Shown: piece by piece, positions 34,830 to 47,163 of the stretch
Layout: the number at the start of each line of letters is the position of its first letter
Position numbering within the stretch: position 1 is the first letter of the stretch
Assembly (NCBI GenBank): GCA_038503065.1
Contig: JBCAMK010000002.1
Span: 1 to 64,000 of the forward strand
DNA length: 64,000 nucleotides
Source: Paragyromitra xinjiangensis
Lineage: Eukaryota > Ascomycota > Pezizomycetes > Pezizales > Discinaceae
Reading direction: 5' to 3'
The notes under the pieces: model-generated
The model's input: the letters and a program-made list of their open reading frames with translations, nothing else
The model's database searches: none
Told to the model about the DNA's origin: nothing
Program-made: the position numbers and the translations under genes

Positions 34830-35540
34830 ATGTGTTTTTCCTGATATATCAATTCATATCACTTTTTGAGGCTTGTATGTGAGAAAATGGATGTGTTTGG
34901 TTTGTAATGATGGAATGGTTTCTAGTATTATACAAAAATTACTGTAGTTCTCATAGGTCGAGATAATCAAGATAATATCCACTTCAAATGCCACTGGAGC
35001 TCTATTGCATTCTACAGAAATAGTCAGATAGGTCGATGTTGAGCACAAGCAGCAATCTCAATCCGACGAGAACTTACCATAGCTTGCTATTAATACCCTG
35101 GTATTGAACAAACTAGATTATCTAGTAGTAAACCCTAATCTAGAAAAGCATTAAATAGGACCCACCCTTGGTTTCTGTGCCACTTTCTTGCGCTTTCATT
35201 CACTTTTCTTAATCTAGTAACCCTAACCTTGAAAACACTCACTATTTACTGCAAATACAAACCCTAACCCTAACAAAGACATGATGAAACCAAACCCGAA
35301 ACCGGTGATCTTAGCCCAATACGCAGGGACTCTCGGCTGCGATAAGCGATGTTATGTATCCACCCCGATATCGATTATCCATTATCCGAGATAACAGCAC
35401 AGGATTGGGGAATTGCCTAAATTCCTTTTTTTTAAAAAAGACCCGTCTCGAACCTTGTCTATAAAATACAGCTATGCTCACGCTCGGGAGTCAGTTCAGC
35501 GAGATCACATCTGTCTGTCTCTGAGACAACCCCGAGAATA
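34830..35540. other. Intergenic and permease promoter
   Basis: Holds telomere-like AACCCTAACCCTAA at 35,260-35,273 and a TATA-like CTATAAAATA at about 35,459, roughly 80 bp before the permease ATG. No gene. Confidence 0.55.
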
Positions 35541-37742
35541 ATGGCGAAAATTGATGAGGATTCAAGAACGAGTTTACTCGCCGAAGATACCAACTATGGG
35601 ACGCTTCCAGCTCGACTGTCAGAAGATGAACCAGACGCAGCATTAGCTCTATTCAGGGACGAGCAGGAGCTACACGAGCCCACCGACCCAGAAAAAGAGG
35701 GGAAACTGGTCAAGAAAATAGATCTTATGATATTACCATAGTAGGTCTCCAGATACTAAAAACCACTAGCTACAGCTAACAGCTTTATTCAAGTCTAGCG
35801 ATCTGCTACTGCTTCTTTTACATTGATGTTCGGCTCCTGGGAGGTCCATTAGGGAATTGTAGCTGCCAAGACTAACGGCTCCTAGAAAACCACTTTGTCT
35901 TACGCAGCTTTGTTCGGGATCGAAAAGGATTTGAATCTCCATGGGAATCAATATAATTGGCTTTCGGCTGTTTTCTATATCGGATTTCTACTGTAATCAT
36001 TTCGAGCCTGCTGGTGTATTTAGTTACGAGCACTAACAATGGAAACCCGAGCTTAGATGGGCTTTTCCGACGAATTTCCTATTACAACGGTTACCGGTAT
36101 AACACGCCGCACCCGAAAGAGACGTCTAAAAGCTAATACAAGTATTATGGTAGGTTAGGAAATATCTAGGTGTCAATATCTTCATGTGGGGATTCTTCCT
36201 AAGTATGGAATGGCGAACAAACAACCATAGAAGGCCAAAGACAATAGTGCTAACCTCCAATAGTGTGGCAAGCGGCGTGCAAGAATTTCGAGAGTCTCGC
36301 AACTCTAAGGATTCTCGGTGGTGCTGCGGAGGCGTGTGCTGACCCTGCCTTTATGTTGATAACATCCATGTGGTGTAGGTTTTAGTTAACGTTGTGCACT
36401 GTTCCTTTACTAACGTCCCCTTAGATACCCGACGACAGCAGCCCATTCGAATTGGTTTGTGGTACTCGGCAAACGGTCTTGGGATCGCTGGTGGGGGATT
36501 ATTGGGGTATGCGATTGGACACATCAAAGGAGCACTTCCCTCGTGGAAATACGAATTCCTTATCATAGGGTAATCAATAACAACTTTGAAAACTGTCAGA
36601 ATAAATCCTAACTCATACCTACAGCGCCCTTTGTTCCATCTGGGGCATAGTAATGTTCATCCTCCTCCCTGACTCACCAGTCACAGCGAAATTCCTCTCA
36701 AAAGAGGAGCGAAAACTAGCTGTTGAACGACTTCGAGCGGATCAAACTGGAATCGAGAATAAGACTCTCAAACCACACCAGATTATAGAGGCGTTTAAGG
36801 ACTATAAAACATACTTCTTTTTCGCACTTGCGACAGTTGCAAATATTCCAAACGGAGGGATCAGTAATTTTGGTATTGACTCTATCAACCCCGTGGTCCA
36901 CGCGCGACAGCTAACCGCCTCGTATAGGAACACTTATCATTAAGGGATTCGAGTTCTCTACATGCATGTCAACCAATAAACGAAGACAAAGAGACAAAAT
37001 AGCTAACTAAAACCCCCAACAGTGGTTACAACACTCCTTCAGATACCTTATGGCATCGTTATCTCAGTCTCAATCCTCTCATGCGTCTATATCAACGACC
37101 GTCTACCACCCAACAATCGCTGCAAAATGGTAACCTTATTCATGATCCCGAACATAATCGGATCATTCGGCTTATTCTTCGTACCACTACATCATAACCT
37201 AACCCGACTACTATGTTATTACATGACGGGGCCCTACAACGCAGCATTTGTGTTGATCCTCTCGCTACAGATAGGAAATGTTGCTGGGTAAGGTTCACCA
37301 TATCTCAATGTGGCGGACAGAATAATGAACGGGAGCCTAGACACACCAAGAAAGTTGTTTCTAACGCAGTCACATTCCTCGGGTACTGTTGCGGGAATTT
37401 AATCGGACCATTTTTCTACAAAAGTAGCCAAAGGTGGGCCCACCCCGAATTTATTCTTTGCCCTTGCTCACATTTCTGGCAAAAGCCCAACATACCCTCT
37501 CGGGATCGCCACTATGATCATCTGCAACATTGCAGAAGCACTCATAATCCTAGCGCTGGGAGCCCTGCTAGCGAGAGAAAATCGAAGGCGGGATAAACTC
37601 CAAGAAGGGGTTGAGCGCGATCTCGACTCGACAGCTTTCTCAGACCTAACAGATAAAGAAAACGTAAGTGTACTATTATTAATACTCTTGATCTCCAACT
37701 AATATATTGTGGTTGTAGATCAATTTTAGGTATATTTACTAG
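35541..37742 (+). CDS. MFS permease, allantoate/Dal5-type (anion:cation symporter family)
   Basis: Plasma-membrane transporter for a small organic anion or amide; the substrate is not predictable. Thirteen exons keep frame and give 509 aa: 35541-35740, 35794-35827, 35886-35992, 36057-36096, 36154-36202, 36264-36374, 36425-36569, 36625-36872, 36928-36963, 37023-37287, 37341-37433, 37486-37663 and 37719-37742. Family blocks are Y.DKTTLSYAALFGI in the first loop, FPTNFLLQRLPV.KYLGVNIFMWG, LRILGGAAEACADPAFMLI, the loop SKEERKLAVERLRADQTG, ISNFGTLIIKGF, TRLLCYYMTGPYNAAF and the C-terminal FLGYCCGNLIGPFFYKSSQ. The raw sequence looks shattered because of the dense introns, but no stop lies inside an exon. 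Intron 9 needs a GC donor (36964) to keep frame. Confidence 0.85.
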
Positions 37743-38091
37743 AAATGTGGATATCCAAAAACAGAAAAGTAGAGAGGAACGAATTTAAGACAAGAATTTA
37801 TCTCGTTACACAACGTCGTTCCAACCCTATCTATTATAAACCATAATGCGACCCACAGATATTATTACACTCTCTTAGCCACCGCCTGTAATATGCAAAC
37901 CACAAAAGAAAGAGCTTTATCCCATCTACAGTTTTAAATACACAAGCTAATTAAAGATGATATGTAAATCTATCCCAAAACAAGATTCGCTCCAAAGAAG
38001 GTGAAAATATGCAGAGAACCCCCAAAACCAGAAATGCTCACCCAAACCAAGAACGCCAAAAAAAAAAAGTAACCCCCCCAAAGCACGTACA
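37743..38091. other. Convergent spacer
   Basis: Between the 3' ends of the permease and the CFEM-like gene. A poly-A run near 38,055. Nothing else seen. Confidence 0.5.
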
Positions 38092-39318
38092 TTACCGAAT
38101 AGAGACCTCCGAATATCGGCTACCGGGCCTATATCCAGGTTCTTGTGACTCATCTATCATCACACTCCAATCCATTGAAGTTTTGGCCGAAGAAGCCGCC
38201 GAACCCGGTCGGAAGCCCTGCCGAACCTCCAAGTACGCCCGTCGCAATTCATCCTCAGAGTCCATCATCCGATATGCCTCCCCATCCCCCTCCGAAATCC
38301 TCGAGATTTCAGAGACTTCCGATATCGTCGTTATCGGACGTTGTGTTGGTGGCACCCTTGGTAGTTCCTTGTTCGCAACTCTCTGCTGAACACCCCCACT
38401 CCATCTCCCTATTGATGGTTGACGAACCGGAGGCGGGAAAGCCGGGAGCGGGAACATTTTTCGGTTTTCCATCTGGTTCATAGATTGCGGTGGGAATCGA
38501 CCAGTGGCTAACTCTTCGTCGCCGGTACCGCGCATCCCAGCGATAGGGTTCTGGCTTGAATTCCAACCATCTACCCCCGTAAAGCTAGCTATGGATCGTC
38601 GTCTGGTTTTCCGTCGCCGCCATACGATGAAGATTGCAATGAGTATCACCACCAGGGTTACTGGACCTAGGACATAAACAGCAATCAACGGATGTGAATT
38701 ATTACTGCTTTCCTTAGTGACTTGTGGTTCTTCAGTTGACTGTCCGCCCTGCACGCTCGTCTCGGTAGGAATCTTTGTATGGTGAGGTGAGGAAGAAATC
38801 GTAGGAAGTGCCCCCAAGTCAGGAATGGAAGTTGTCCCCGCGCCCGTGGGCCTTGCTGATTGGAAAGACCTGGTGGCAATAGTCGGTGTCACTTTCACAG
38901 ATGTCAACCCAGATACATTGGTCGACGTCAGTGTCTGCAGTCCAATCCTTGTCCCTGAAGGTGCTGGCGTAGAGACGGTTTCTACCGTAGTTCCGTTAAA
39001 GGTGACTGGTTCGTTCAGAAAAATACTGCACTCCTGTGCAAATTTTGGAAAGGCCAATCCAGAGTCTGTACCGCAGTGCTCTTCTATGCAGCTAGAGGTT
39101 TTGCTGATACTGTCGGAATCCTGAGCGAAGGAATTGCATACACAATCGGTATCGAAGTCTGGAGCGCATGAATCAAAACACTTTGATATACAAGAGTATT
39201 TTTTAAGAGTCTCCATCTCTGCTCCGACATAGTGAAGCTGAAGTAAAAAGAAGCCAAGAAGAAGCAACATTGGGTTGCAAAGCCAATAAGGGTTCATTAA
39301 AACCATCATGATATGCAT
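38092..39318 (-). CDS. CFEM-like single-pass membrane protein
   Basis: Open frame of 408 aa. A hydrophobic N-terminus (NPMLLLLGFFLLQLHYVGAE) acts as signal peptide. Eight Cys follow in about 60 residues with spacing C-x3-C-x3-C-x7-C-x-C-x15-C-x4-C-x14-C, close to the CFEM pattern (including the Asp before the fourth Cys). Then a Ser/Thr-rich stalk with N-glycosylation sites (NGTT, NVSG), one membrane span (LIAVYVLGPVTLVVILIAIF) and a basic stop-transfer WRRRKTRRR. The 170-residue cytoplasmic tail is rich in Ser, Arg and Pro and carries SEVSEISRISEGD. Known CFEM proteins bind haem or act as cell-surface sensors. The transmembrane form with a cytosolic tail suggests a surface receptor or wall sensor (inference). 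Confidence 0.82.
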   Translation of the reverse strand: MHIMMVLMNPYWLCNPMLLLLGFFLLQLHYVGAEMETLKKYSCISKCFDSCAPDFDTDCVCNSFAQDSDSISKTSSCIEEHCGTDSGLAFPKFAQECSIFLNEPVTFNGTTVETVSTPAPSGTRIGLQTLTSTNVSGLTSVKVTPTIATRSFQSARPTGAGTTSIPDLGALPTISSSPHHTKIPTETSVQGGQSTEEPQVTKESSNNSHPLIAVYVLGPVTLVVILIAIFIVWRRRKTRRRSIASFTGVDGWNSSQNPIAGMRGTGDEELATGRFPPQSMNQMENRKMFPLPAFPPPVRQPSIGRWSGGVQQRVANKELPRVPPTQRPITTISEVSEISRISEGDGEAYRMMDSEDELRRAYLEVRQGFRPGSAASSAKTSMDWSVMIDESQEPGYRPGSRYSEVSIR

Positions 39319-42115
39319 AGTATAGGAGCCCAGGTGGAATTGTTGAGATCCCGGGAAAGAAGATTAAAGGTGTTATTGACGGATGAATACCTCACAGAGG
39401 TCCTGGGCCTTCGGTTTTGGAAGTTAGACGTGAAGAGCACCATGTAGATTGGTGAGACGGAGATCATATATAACCGTGTTTTGAGTATCGAGTTTCGTAT
39501 CATTTCTCCTACATAAACCTCCTGGCCATGACAGCGCCACCATCGACCATAGTAGTGCATCACGCTTGGCCTTTCCTGCAGACGAGAGTTCCTTGGTACG
39601 AAAGACGTCAACGGTTAAGAGATTTCTATTATTGTCGTGCTGCTAGCCCTAGACTTCAGTTAAGCGTGTCGTTCCATGCCAATCCACCAGTTAAGCGCCG
39701 ACGGGACCCCCCTGGCCCAAACGCCCGTTAGAGATCTACTTATCCGGGTCGACAAAAATACACTGCGCATTCCCTCGTTACTCATAAGGACAACCCAATC
39801 CCGATGAGTCTCAGGCCAAATAAAGTTGAAGCGCAGAACCAAAATAGTTGTACCTATTGATACTCACGATCTTCAGCTTCCCTCAGGCCAGACCGCCACA
39901 CTTCAGGGTTAGGGTTGATGCGCTCGCACCAAGCTACCGCTCCGGGAAATTGTTTTGAAACATTCAGAGAACTATTAACCATTCACTGCGCCACCGAACG
40001 GAGCTCGCGCTTCTCAGGCGAGTAGCGGTAATTCTCGCGAGACAGCCATTTCTGATACTTAAGGGGGAGGCTCTTCAGCTCGACCTGGATCAGGCAACAA
40101 TATACCAACCAAACGAGGCACGAGTCAAGTCGAGAAAATCCAACCAGAATAGTGCTTATTGCTTTGCTGCCTTAATTCAATGCTAGATTTAACGATCGCT
40201 TGATTTCCCCGGATCACGAGCTGGATCGAGCATCACCTCGGCAGTTGTATCATCCATGCCGTTTTCTCGAGATGGGGTGATTAGGTAGACGCGATGATAT
40301 GGCACAGTACCGTCCCCAGAAGCGAAAATCAAGCATAAAGCCATACAAGCGGGCATCGTCTCCAAGTTGATAGCTGCTGTCGGCTGGTACCTGCGTTATG
40401 CATAGCGGGAATGCATAAAAGGCGAAACCTCCCAAAACGGGACACCTAGCAGGACTATAAAAGGCACAAGCGAATGGTAAAATCTAGATGAACTGACATC
40501 GCACAAAGTAGCAGCAGCTTAAAGCAAAGGATGTGCTGAGACTGACAGGCGCTGAGCACCACGAGTAGGGCATAAGCCTCTAAAGTAGAAGACCGAGTGA
40601 CGATCCGTGACTAATGCGATACAATAACTGGACACCAAGGCTCGTGGCATGAACCCAACCGTGGTTTGTTCGAGTTCAGCCCCTATCTTCCCACCACAGT
40701 TAATCGCTTAACCAGATTCGCTAACTTCAACATCGGCCAACGTCCGAACAGGTTAGTATGAGCTATATTAGATGGGCTCTGTAATACTCCTAGCCCTGAG
40801 GCATATCTTTCTTTCGTCGGAACATCACAAATTTGCTGACATTCTTTGGCCTCAAGATTCTCGGACAGCGAGTGACTGTCTATGAACGATTCCAACTGTA
40901 GGAGTCATCGGGAAACCTAACGGAGCTCGAGGTAGTGAAACTAAACGTGTGGCAAGGACGGTGCCAGAATGTCTGAGTGCAATTTCAGGGATGGATGACC
41001 CATCAATTCCTAATCGTTCAGAGATGAATGGTTAAATAGTCAAGCTGACTCGTAATACTTTCTGCTGCTAAGGAACTTTGCTCTCTTCGAAGGATAGCCG
41101 GAGAGCCTTTACCCCCTACTCTCATGACGAGATATGCACATGTATCTTGTATTAAGATCCAGACACGCGACTAAGACTCGCTTCCCTAAGGTTGCAGCTT
41201 ACGGATACGGAAATCCGATGCGACACGTATAAGTGGGCACCGCTGCCCGATACTCCGCGTACTATCCCCAACACAGGGCCCCGTGAGACTCCGGGCACTG
41301 GAGAAGTAGCGCTTTTAAACTAGGCCAACCCTGCATCCCATACGAGCAGCACATCTCCCGGTGCTGAGGCTTCGGCCCGACCCTTGTGATCGCTCTGCCA
41401 GGTTATTTGGACGGAGAGTAGATCCGTGTGCTGATGCACGATATCCTCGGCCATGTCGCCGTAGCAGAGTTTTCTTTGGAGTCGTTGGAGGTTAGTTCCT
41501 GAGGATCTGCGAGTCTGTCTCGTTATGGAGTGGGGACGAAAGTATAGAGACATTTGATGCAGTCTTGTACATTGCTCTAGCCAGACTAGGAAAACCCTCT
41601 GGCTGCAGCAAGGGTCTAGGCCCAACAAAGCATCAGGCCACCGCTTAGACAACCGGTAGACCATAACGGTTCTCCGCAACGGAGTTCAGGTTAATTCGAC
41701 CTGAAGTGCCCCTCCGACAACTGCATGTGTAACTGCATGTTAAGTGGGTTCGGGCCAATTTGGCTTGTTCTGCTGGGCTTTGGCCACAAACTGGCTTTTC
41801 CCATTATGTGGGCTGGCGATACGCATAGTCATCGGTTATGATGAGGTGCATTCTCTGGAGGGGGACATTCTCTGGAGGGGAAAAGAAGGAAAGAGGGAAA
41901 GCCACCTGCGGTATCTTCACCATCACGTGACGAGGATCTGGCCAATGAGACCTGTATCTGTATGAAATTGACGCCAAGACTTCTCTAGAGAGGGGCGTGA
42001 CCATTCGCTTCCTTCACGGCATATCTGTGGTTCCGAACCCAGCCTGGTTTGTCAACCATCCATTCATCCTCATCCCAACTCTTTATCTCTCGTGTTATGT
42101 CGATGATAATAAGGC
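39319..42115. other. Gene-free region
   Basis: No gene recognised. A telomere-like motif at 39,906-39,916, a CACGTG at about 41,925, and a small tandem duplication of ATTCTCTGGAGGGG at about 41,848-41,880. A 119-aa minus-strand ORF at 41,320-41,679 shows no family motif. Confidence 0.5.
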
Positions 42116-43535
42116 ATGGCGGGAGGACAAAGCATTATCGTTGATCCAGCTTTTGTAAGTTTCCTCAGAATCCTCTCTCTTGGATACATCCTGATGCTAT
42201 TAGGTGACCAACCCTAATGAGGTTGACTTTGAAGATGGTTCTGATTACATCGCTGATTCGTAATTCGCCATGTCTATCGCAACTTAGACGCTGCTAACAA
42301 CGGTAAAGGTTTAGCGATATTTCCACTGCTTCGCTTGCGTCGTCAATTTACGAGTACGTCGATGTCTAATTCATGCTATATTTGAAGTTGGAGCTAATAT
42401 TTATTAGATATCGATATGAAAACGGACGTCGTTATCATGCTTATAAAGATGGGTGCGACTTTCTGATCGTGGGGTTTCTGCGAAACAAAACTAACCCGCC
42501 GGATAGCAAATATGCCATTCCCAATGATCAGGCTGAACAAGAGAGGCTGGATATCATCCATCATATATATCTTCTATTATACAAGGGCGAGTTGCACATG
42601 TCTCCCATTGGCCCTACCCCAGAAAAAATTCTAGACGTTGGGACAGGAACTGGTATCTGGGCAATGGACATGGCAGAGTAAGGCAACATGTTCTGCATCC
42701 GGGTTCCGAATGTTAACTGGTTTCGCCTGATAGACGTTATCCTTCAGCAAAGGTTATTGGGACAGACTTGAGCCCAATCCAGCCAAGTTGGTATGTGTGT
42801 TATTCGGTTTCCTAGTCGCTTTTGAAAATGGTGCTAAATTTGGCAGTGTACCGAATGTACAATTTCAAATTGATGATGCTGAATGTGAATGGACGTTCGG
42901 CGAAGATGTATTCGATCTTGTCCATATCCGCCATCTGAATGGTGGAATCGATGACTGGAGTGCCCTTCTTAGGGAAGCCTACAAGTGGGTTATCCTGTTG
43001 GATGTTTCCCTAGCTGCCAAGGTAGGAAATTGGAACTAAATACATATAGGGCCACAAAACCAGGTGGCTGGATTGAGATGACTGAGTACGAGGTCCGTTT
43101 AGTGAGCGACGATGGGTCTTTGAGTGAAGAATCTCCCTTATGGCGATACTACGATCTAGTAAATCGAGCAGCCGCTAGGATTGGTATGTGCTCCCATATG
43201 AATCGACGAGGGGCAATCTACTTACGTTTCACGGCCATAAAAAAGGTCGACATTTTTGGATGGCTGCTGAAATGGGACCACTCATCAAGGGGGCAGGATT
43301 CAAAGACGTTACTCATGTGCAGATGAAGCTTCCATTTGGAACATGGCCAGCTGATCCCAGGCAGAAGGAGATGGGAGCATATCTATTGCTCACTTCCTCC
43401 TCTGCCTTTGAGGCGTACGGGTATGCGTTACTGACAAGGGGTTTGGGATTGGATTTCAAAGAGGTGGAGGAATTGGTCAAAGCTGCTAAAATAGACTGTA
43501 AGAGTAGGAAAATTCATTCATACTGTCCACAGTAA
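42116..43535 (+). CDS. LaeA-like SAM-dependent methyltransferase (copy B)
   Basis: Paralogue of the gene at 587-2099. Exons 42116-42154, 42204-42259, 42315-42353, 42408-42452, 42507-42677, 42734-42790, 42847-42984, 43050-43183 and 43246-43535 give 322 aa. SAM motif I is [18 protein letters not shown]. Other shared blocks are [65 protein letters not shown] and LPFGTWPADPRQKEMG. The intron at 42453-42506 is a multiple of three without a stop, so retention would insert 18 residues. Exon lengths 39, 45, 57, 134 and 290 equal those of copy A, and its 171-nt exon equals three exons of copy A added together. Substrate unknown; no adjacent metabolite genes. Confidence 0.85.
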
Positions 43536-44513
43536 GTAATACATCTTTCCTCTCTGACACCTAGCGCCATGCTTACAGCTTTGATAATAGGCATATCTAT
43601 TGGGCGCAAAAACCACTAGACAATAAGAATCCGACTTCCCCAGGGTGATTTGTAGCTTTTTTCTTTGTTTTTTCTGAGAATGATTGTTTTTCTGAGAAGC
43701 CACTGTCTAAATATGCAATATATCACTTTGTTCAATTCAGAGCAGCTTGGGTTACCTACATGTGCCTCAAGTTCCCGAATTAAATATTATCGAGCCTGAC
43801 CCGAAATTAAGATGTGAGAAAACTTCGGCTGTGTGACGGTATAATCGACTTATTGTCTTGCTTTAACAGGGTTCATGTGAACTCTACATATGAAGCTTGG
43901 TTGGCGAACAAGGATTATTTAGAGGTTCTTGGGAATTGTATATGCGGCCAAATATGATATTAGTCACCTTTAAAACCGGTGGTGATATGCTTTTGTGATT
44001 AACCGAGAGATGAAAAGAATAGCGGTTGATCAATTAAACGGGGACCAAACAATCATACTTGCATCTTTCGGGGTGTGAGAGGGTGATGGACCAATCACTC
44101 TAGAAACATGAAACTGTTACGTGACCTTTTTGCCAGATAATTCGAGGGTGGTATCTGCGAGTTTAGGAGAAAGATCTAACCTGAGCATGAGATATCACTC
44201 GACGGCCGTAAAGTTGAGATTTAGAGCCCTCTTTATTTTTTTTCATTAGAGCCCCCTTTGCTCAAGCTTTGGGTTCTGATTTTGCCTCATGTATTAAAAC
44301 ATACTAATTCCTCTCGAATTAGACCTACATGTAATTCCAGCTGCAAGAAATGATATATACCCCGCCATCCCGCCATCCCACCACAACTCCATCATTCCAA
44401 CCACCACAACCACAAAACTTCTATACCTAGAAACTTCTCTCAACCTTTCATACACTAGAATCATACACTTTGAGATCTGACGTCTCCATTAAATTCAACT
44501 ACAGAAAATAACA
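43536..44513. other. Intergenic
   Basis: A CCGCCATCC/CCACAACC-rich, low-G stretch at about 44,360-44,415 is probably the 5' leader/core promoter of the next gene. One TACATGTA (44,326). No gene. Confidence 0.5.
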
Positions 44514-46419
44514 ATGCGTTATCCACCACCAACATCGTCCTCTCCTAGACGGCCTTTCCGCTCCACTTTCGCGAGGAAACCCGCCTCCCTCATAACAAGA
44601 AAAACCGTGAGGATGGTTAGCAGAGAAAAGGAGGCGTTTGATGTCTTCATCGAGAGCCTTCCTTGGGCTGATCAAGCTAAGAAGTTTCGCTGGTTTATCG
44701 ACTTACCAGCTCAGGAGCTTCCTGGTGCCCTTACTCAATCGCTTGCGGACGCTGCCGACATAGCTGGTGTCACCGGCAATGTTTCCGCTACTGTCACCGA
44801 TCAGGCAGTGAGGCGGGGTATAAACGGGACGGTTACGTCTTACTTCGACTTAAATATCCATGATGAGGATGAGGAGCAAGTTCAAAGAAAGCTACAGGAT
44901 GATAGGCCTGTAGTTAAGGGTAATTTTCATCGAATTTTAGCCCTTGTTCACTATTGCTTACATTATTTAGGACGTGGCACAAAAAATGCTCTGGAAACTC
45001 TGGATTGGGCTATCACCGTGACCCGTCCGGGGAAGGACAACGGTATGTTTGTTTCATTATTTTTTTTAGGGCGGTATTTTGTGCTTTGGTAAATACTAAC
45101 TAGTGGGTTTTGTGCTGAAATAGTTTTGAAGAGAATCAGTCTCTCAGAGGATGCAACGAGACAGACTCTGCCTATCGATGTACAGAGGATGTTCCTGGAG
45201 TGTATGCTCATGGCTGGAAGCACTGGAACCGTCATTATTTCTCGGTCTATCGTTATTTTTCAGTCCACAGAGTTGATGGATGGTTTCCTGGGGGCACCAA
45301 ATATTATTTCGCCGACGCTTTCGGATACCTCCCCATCGGTGCAGGTTGGGTACAGCTCTCCGATGCCTCCTAATGGGTTTTTATCAATAGGTTCAAATAT
45401 CTTCCCTGGGGCACCGGCAAGGGGTACTATATACACAACCCCAGGGACATCCTCCTCGGAGCCTATCCCATCTGAATCAACTAAGGCCACCACTTCCACT
45501 TTATCGAGAAGTTTTCTACCAAGGCCATTAAGAGGAGCTGGCTATGCTTCACCGGAAGCCTCTGTCTCTAGCGGTTTTGGATATATCTCGCTTGTGCCTT
45601 TGGGGTTAACTCCAGCAACTTCATCTAGGAGAAACTCTATGGCAATATCGCAGGGGATCTCATCCAAGTTGTCGGAAAATTCTCTTGATGTTCCCTTGAT
45701 CACGCCCGGGGCTGTTTTGTCAGCCCCATCTCAGAATATTCTAGCTATGTCTCGAAGAATTTCAGTCTTGAATGGAACTTCAAGGCTTGCATCTCTTGGG
45801 TATGCACCCTCCACATCTATGAGTGGCAAACAACCTGCAACGGCGGATGCCATGCTTACTTATACGGTTATGGATCCCACGCCTTCGGGGTCCACAACTC
45901 AGGGAGACGTGAGAGTTTTTGATCACTATCCCGAAAATCACACATCTGGGGCTGGGGGGGGCTACGGGAACTTCTTGGCCTGAATTTGTATTCCGGATGG
46001 ATATACCCACCCTGAAGCAAGGAATAGGTCTGCAGGTACATATCACCCAAGCTTCTGCTTTTCTGCCTACATCAGGGACTGGAGCTAACCTTGATAAGAC
46101 CCATGACTTAAAATCTGCTTCCTTTTCGAAGAACTGCAATACCGCTGGAATAGAAGTCGAGGGTTTTGCAGCCCCCTCACCATCGACTTTGATGACATTC
46201 TCGATCCCCGCAGCGATTTCTAGGGCAGGGGCACTGTCATCCCTCAAGAGGAAATTGGAATTTGCAGACTCAGATGACTCACTTCCCTCCGGCTACATGT
46301 GGCCTAATATCACGAGGCGTCGATGGAAGGACGGAAGATCTGCGTGCGATGCGTGCGAGACTGCTCCACGGGATATGGCAAAGGCTTTTGCAGTTTACTG
46401 CAACCATTATATCCCATAG
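44514..46419 (+). pseudogene. Unrecognised Ser-rich protein, frame broken at a G8 run
   Basis: Exon 1 44514-45042 and exon 2 from 45124. A further intron (about 44924-44970) is likely, because the sequence from GGTAATTTT to ATTTAG is in frame and intron-like. The N-terminal 130 residues look ordered (FDVFIESLPWADQAKKFRWF, PGALTQSLADAADIAG). The middle is long and Ser/Thr/Pro/Gly-rich. The frame stops soon after GCT-G8 at 45,954-45,961. Past that run, the frame one base shifted continues open with similar composition to 46,419 (ends CDACETAPRDMAKAFAVYCN). So one gene is probably split by a one-base homopolymer difference, either a true mutation or an assembly error. I know no family for it. 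Confidence 0.6.
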
Positions 46420-47163
46420 ATATACTTGTTACTGGGGCCTTATGTCTTTCTCCTTCAGATTTTGTTACTTTTCATGTAATCTGTTGCACCTACGTGTACT
46501 TCAATGTCCCTCCACCTCGACCGGGGTCTGGTTTCGTTTTCTTTTTTTCCTGTATCCAAAAATCTTTCCTAGAATCATGCTTCTTCTTTTACCCTTCCCA
46601 TGTCCCATGTTATGTACTTTTGTGTGCAGGATTAATGCTTTTACTGCCTTTGTGTTAGGCCTTTGCTACCTCCTTCGCATTGCTTGATTTCTATGTAAAA
46701 ATAAAAACAGGATACTGATTTGTCTTGATCCTTTCTCGATCAGAAGTCTCGTGGTATTAAGGTAGGGCTTATGGCGATTATTCCTAAACAGCTGAAATAT
46801 ATCTCCTGCCTATAAGATACAGCAGGCTGTCGAGTGAGAAATCTATCATTTGTCTACAGCAGGTAACGCCAGTGTACTCATGAACTATCACTCGGGGAGA
46901 TGACAGCTATAATCACCAAAACCCATTCAACTCAGTAATGGCAGGAGGTAATATTCCGACACTTTCTCGCAGCTGGCACTGCTGCCTCCAGTCTGTAGTA
47001 ATAAGTGAATCCTGATTGGAAATAGCTGAGCCGCACTAGTACCCCAGATATCTTGGCACTCTTGATTTATTAAACCCCGCGATGATTTTTTCATACCTCG
47101 ACAGCCTCAATCCATCTCTATTCCAATTGACAAAAGAAGAAGGAGAGCAATTGCATTGACTCA
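46420..47163. other. Intergenic and homoaconitase promoter
   Basis: T-rich 3' flank, then the lysine-gene promoter. TGACTCA at 47,157-47,163 abuts the next ATG. No gene. Confidence 0.5.
47157..47163 (+). promoter_or_regulatory. Gcn4/CPC1-type TGACTCA beside the start codon
   Basis: TGACTCA is the core of the amino-acid starvation bZIP factor (Gcn4/CpcA/CPC1). It fits a lysine gene, but its place directly before the ATG is unusual for an activator site and may be chance. Confidence 0.35.

Noticed and set aside
35541..37742. MFS permease as a shattered pseudogene
   Set aside because: Thirteen exons join in frame with family motifs in order; only one junction is non-canonical.
41320..41679. 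119-aa minus-strand ORF in a gene-free block
   Set aside because: No motif; composition like surrounding non-coding DNA.
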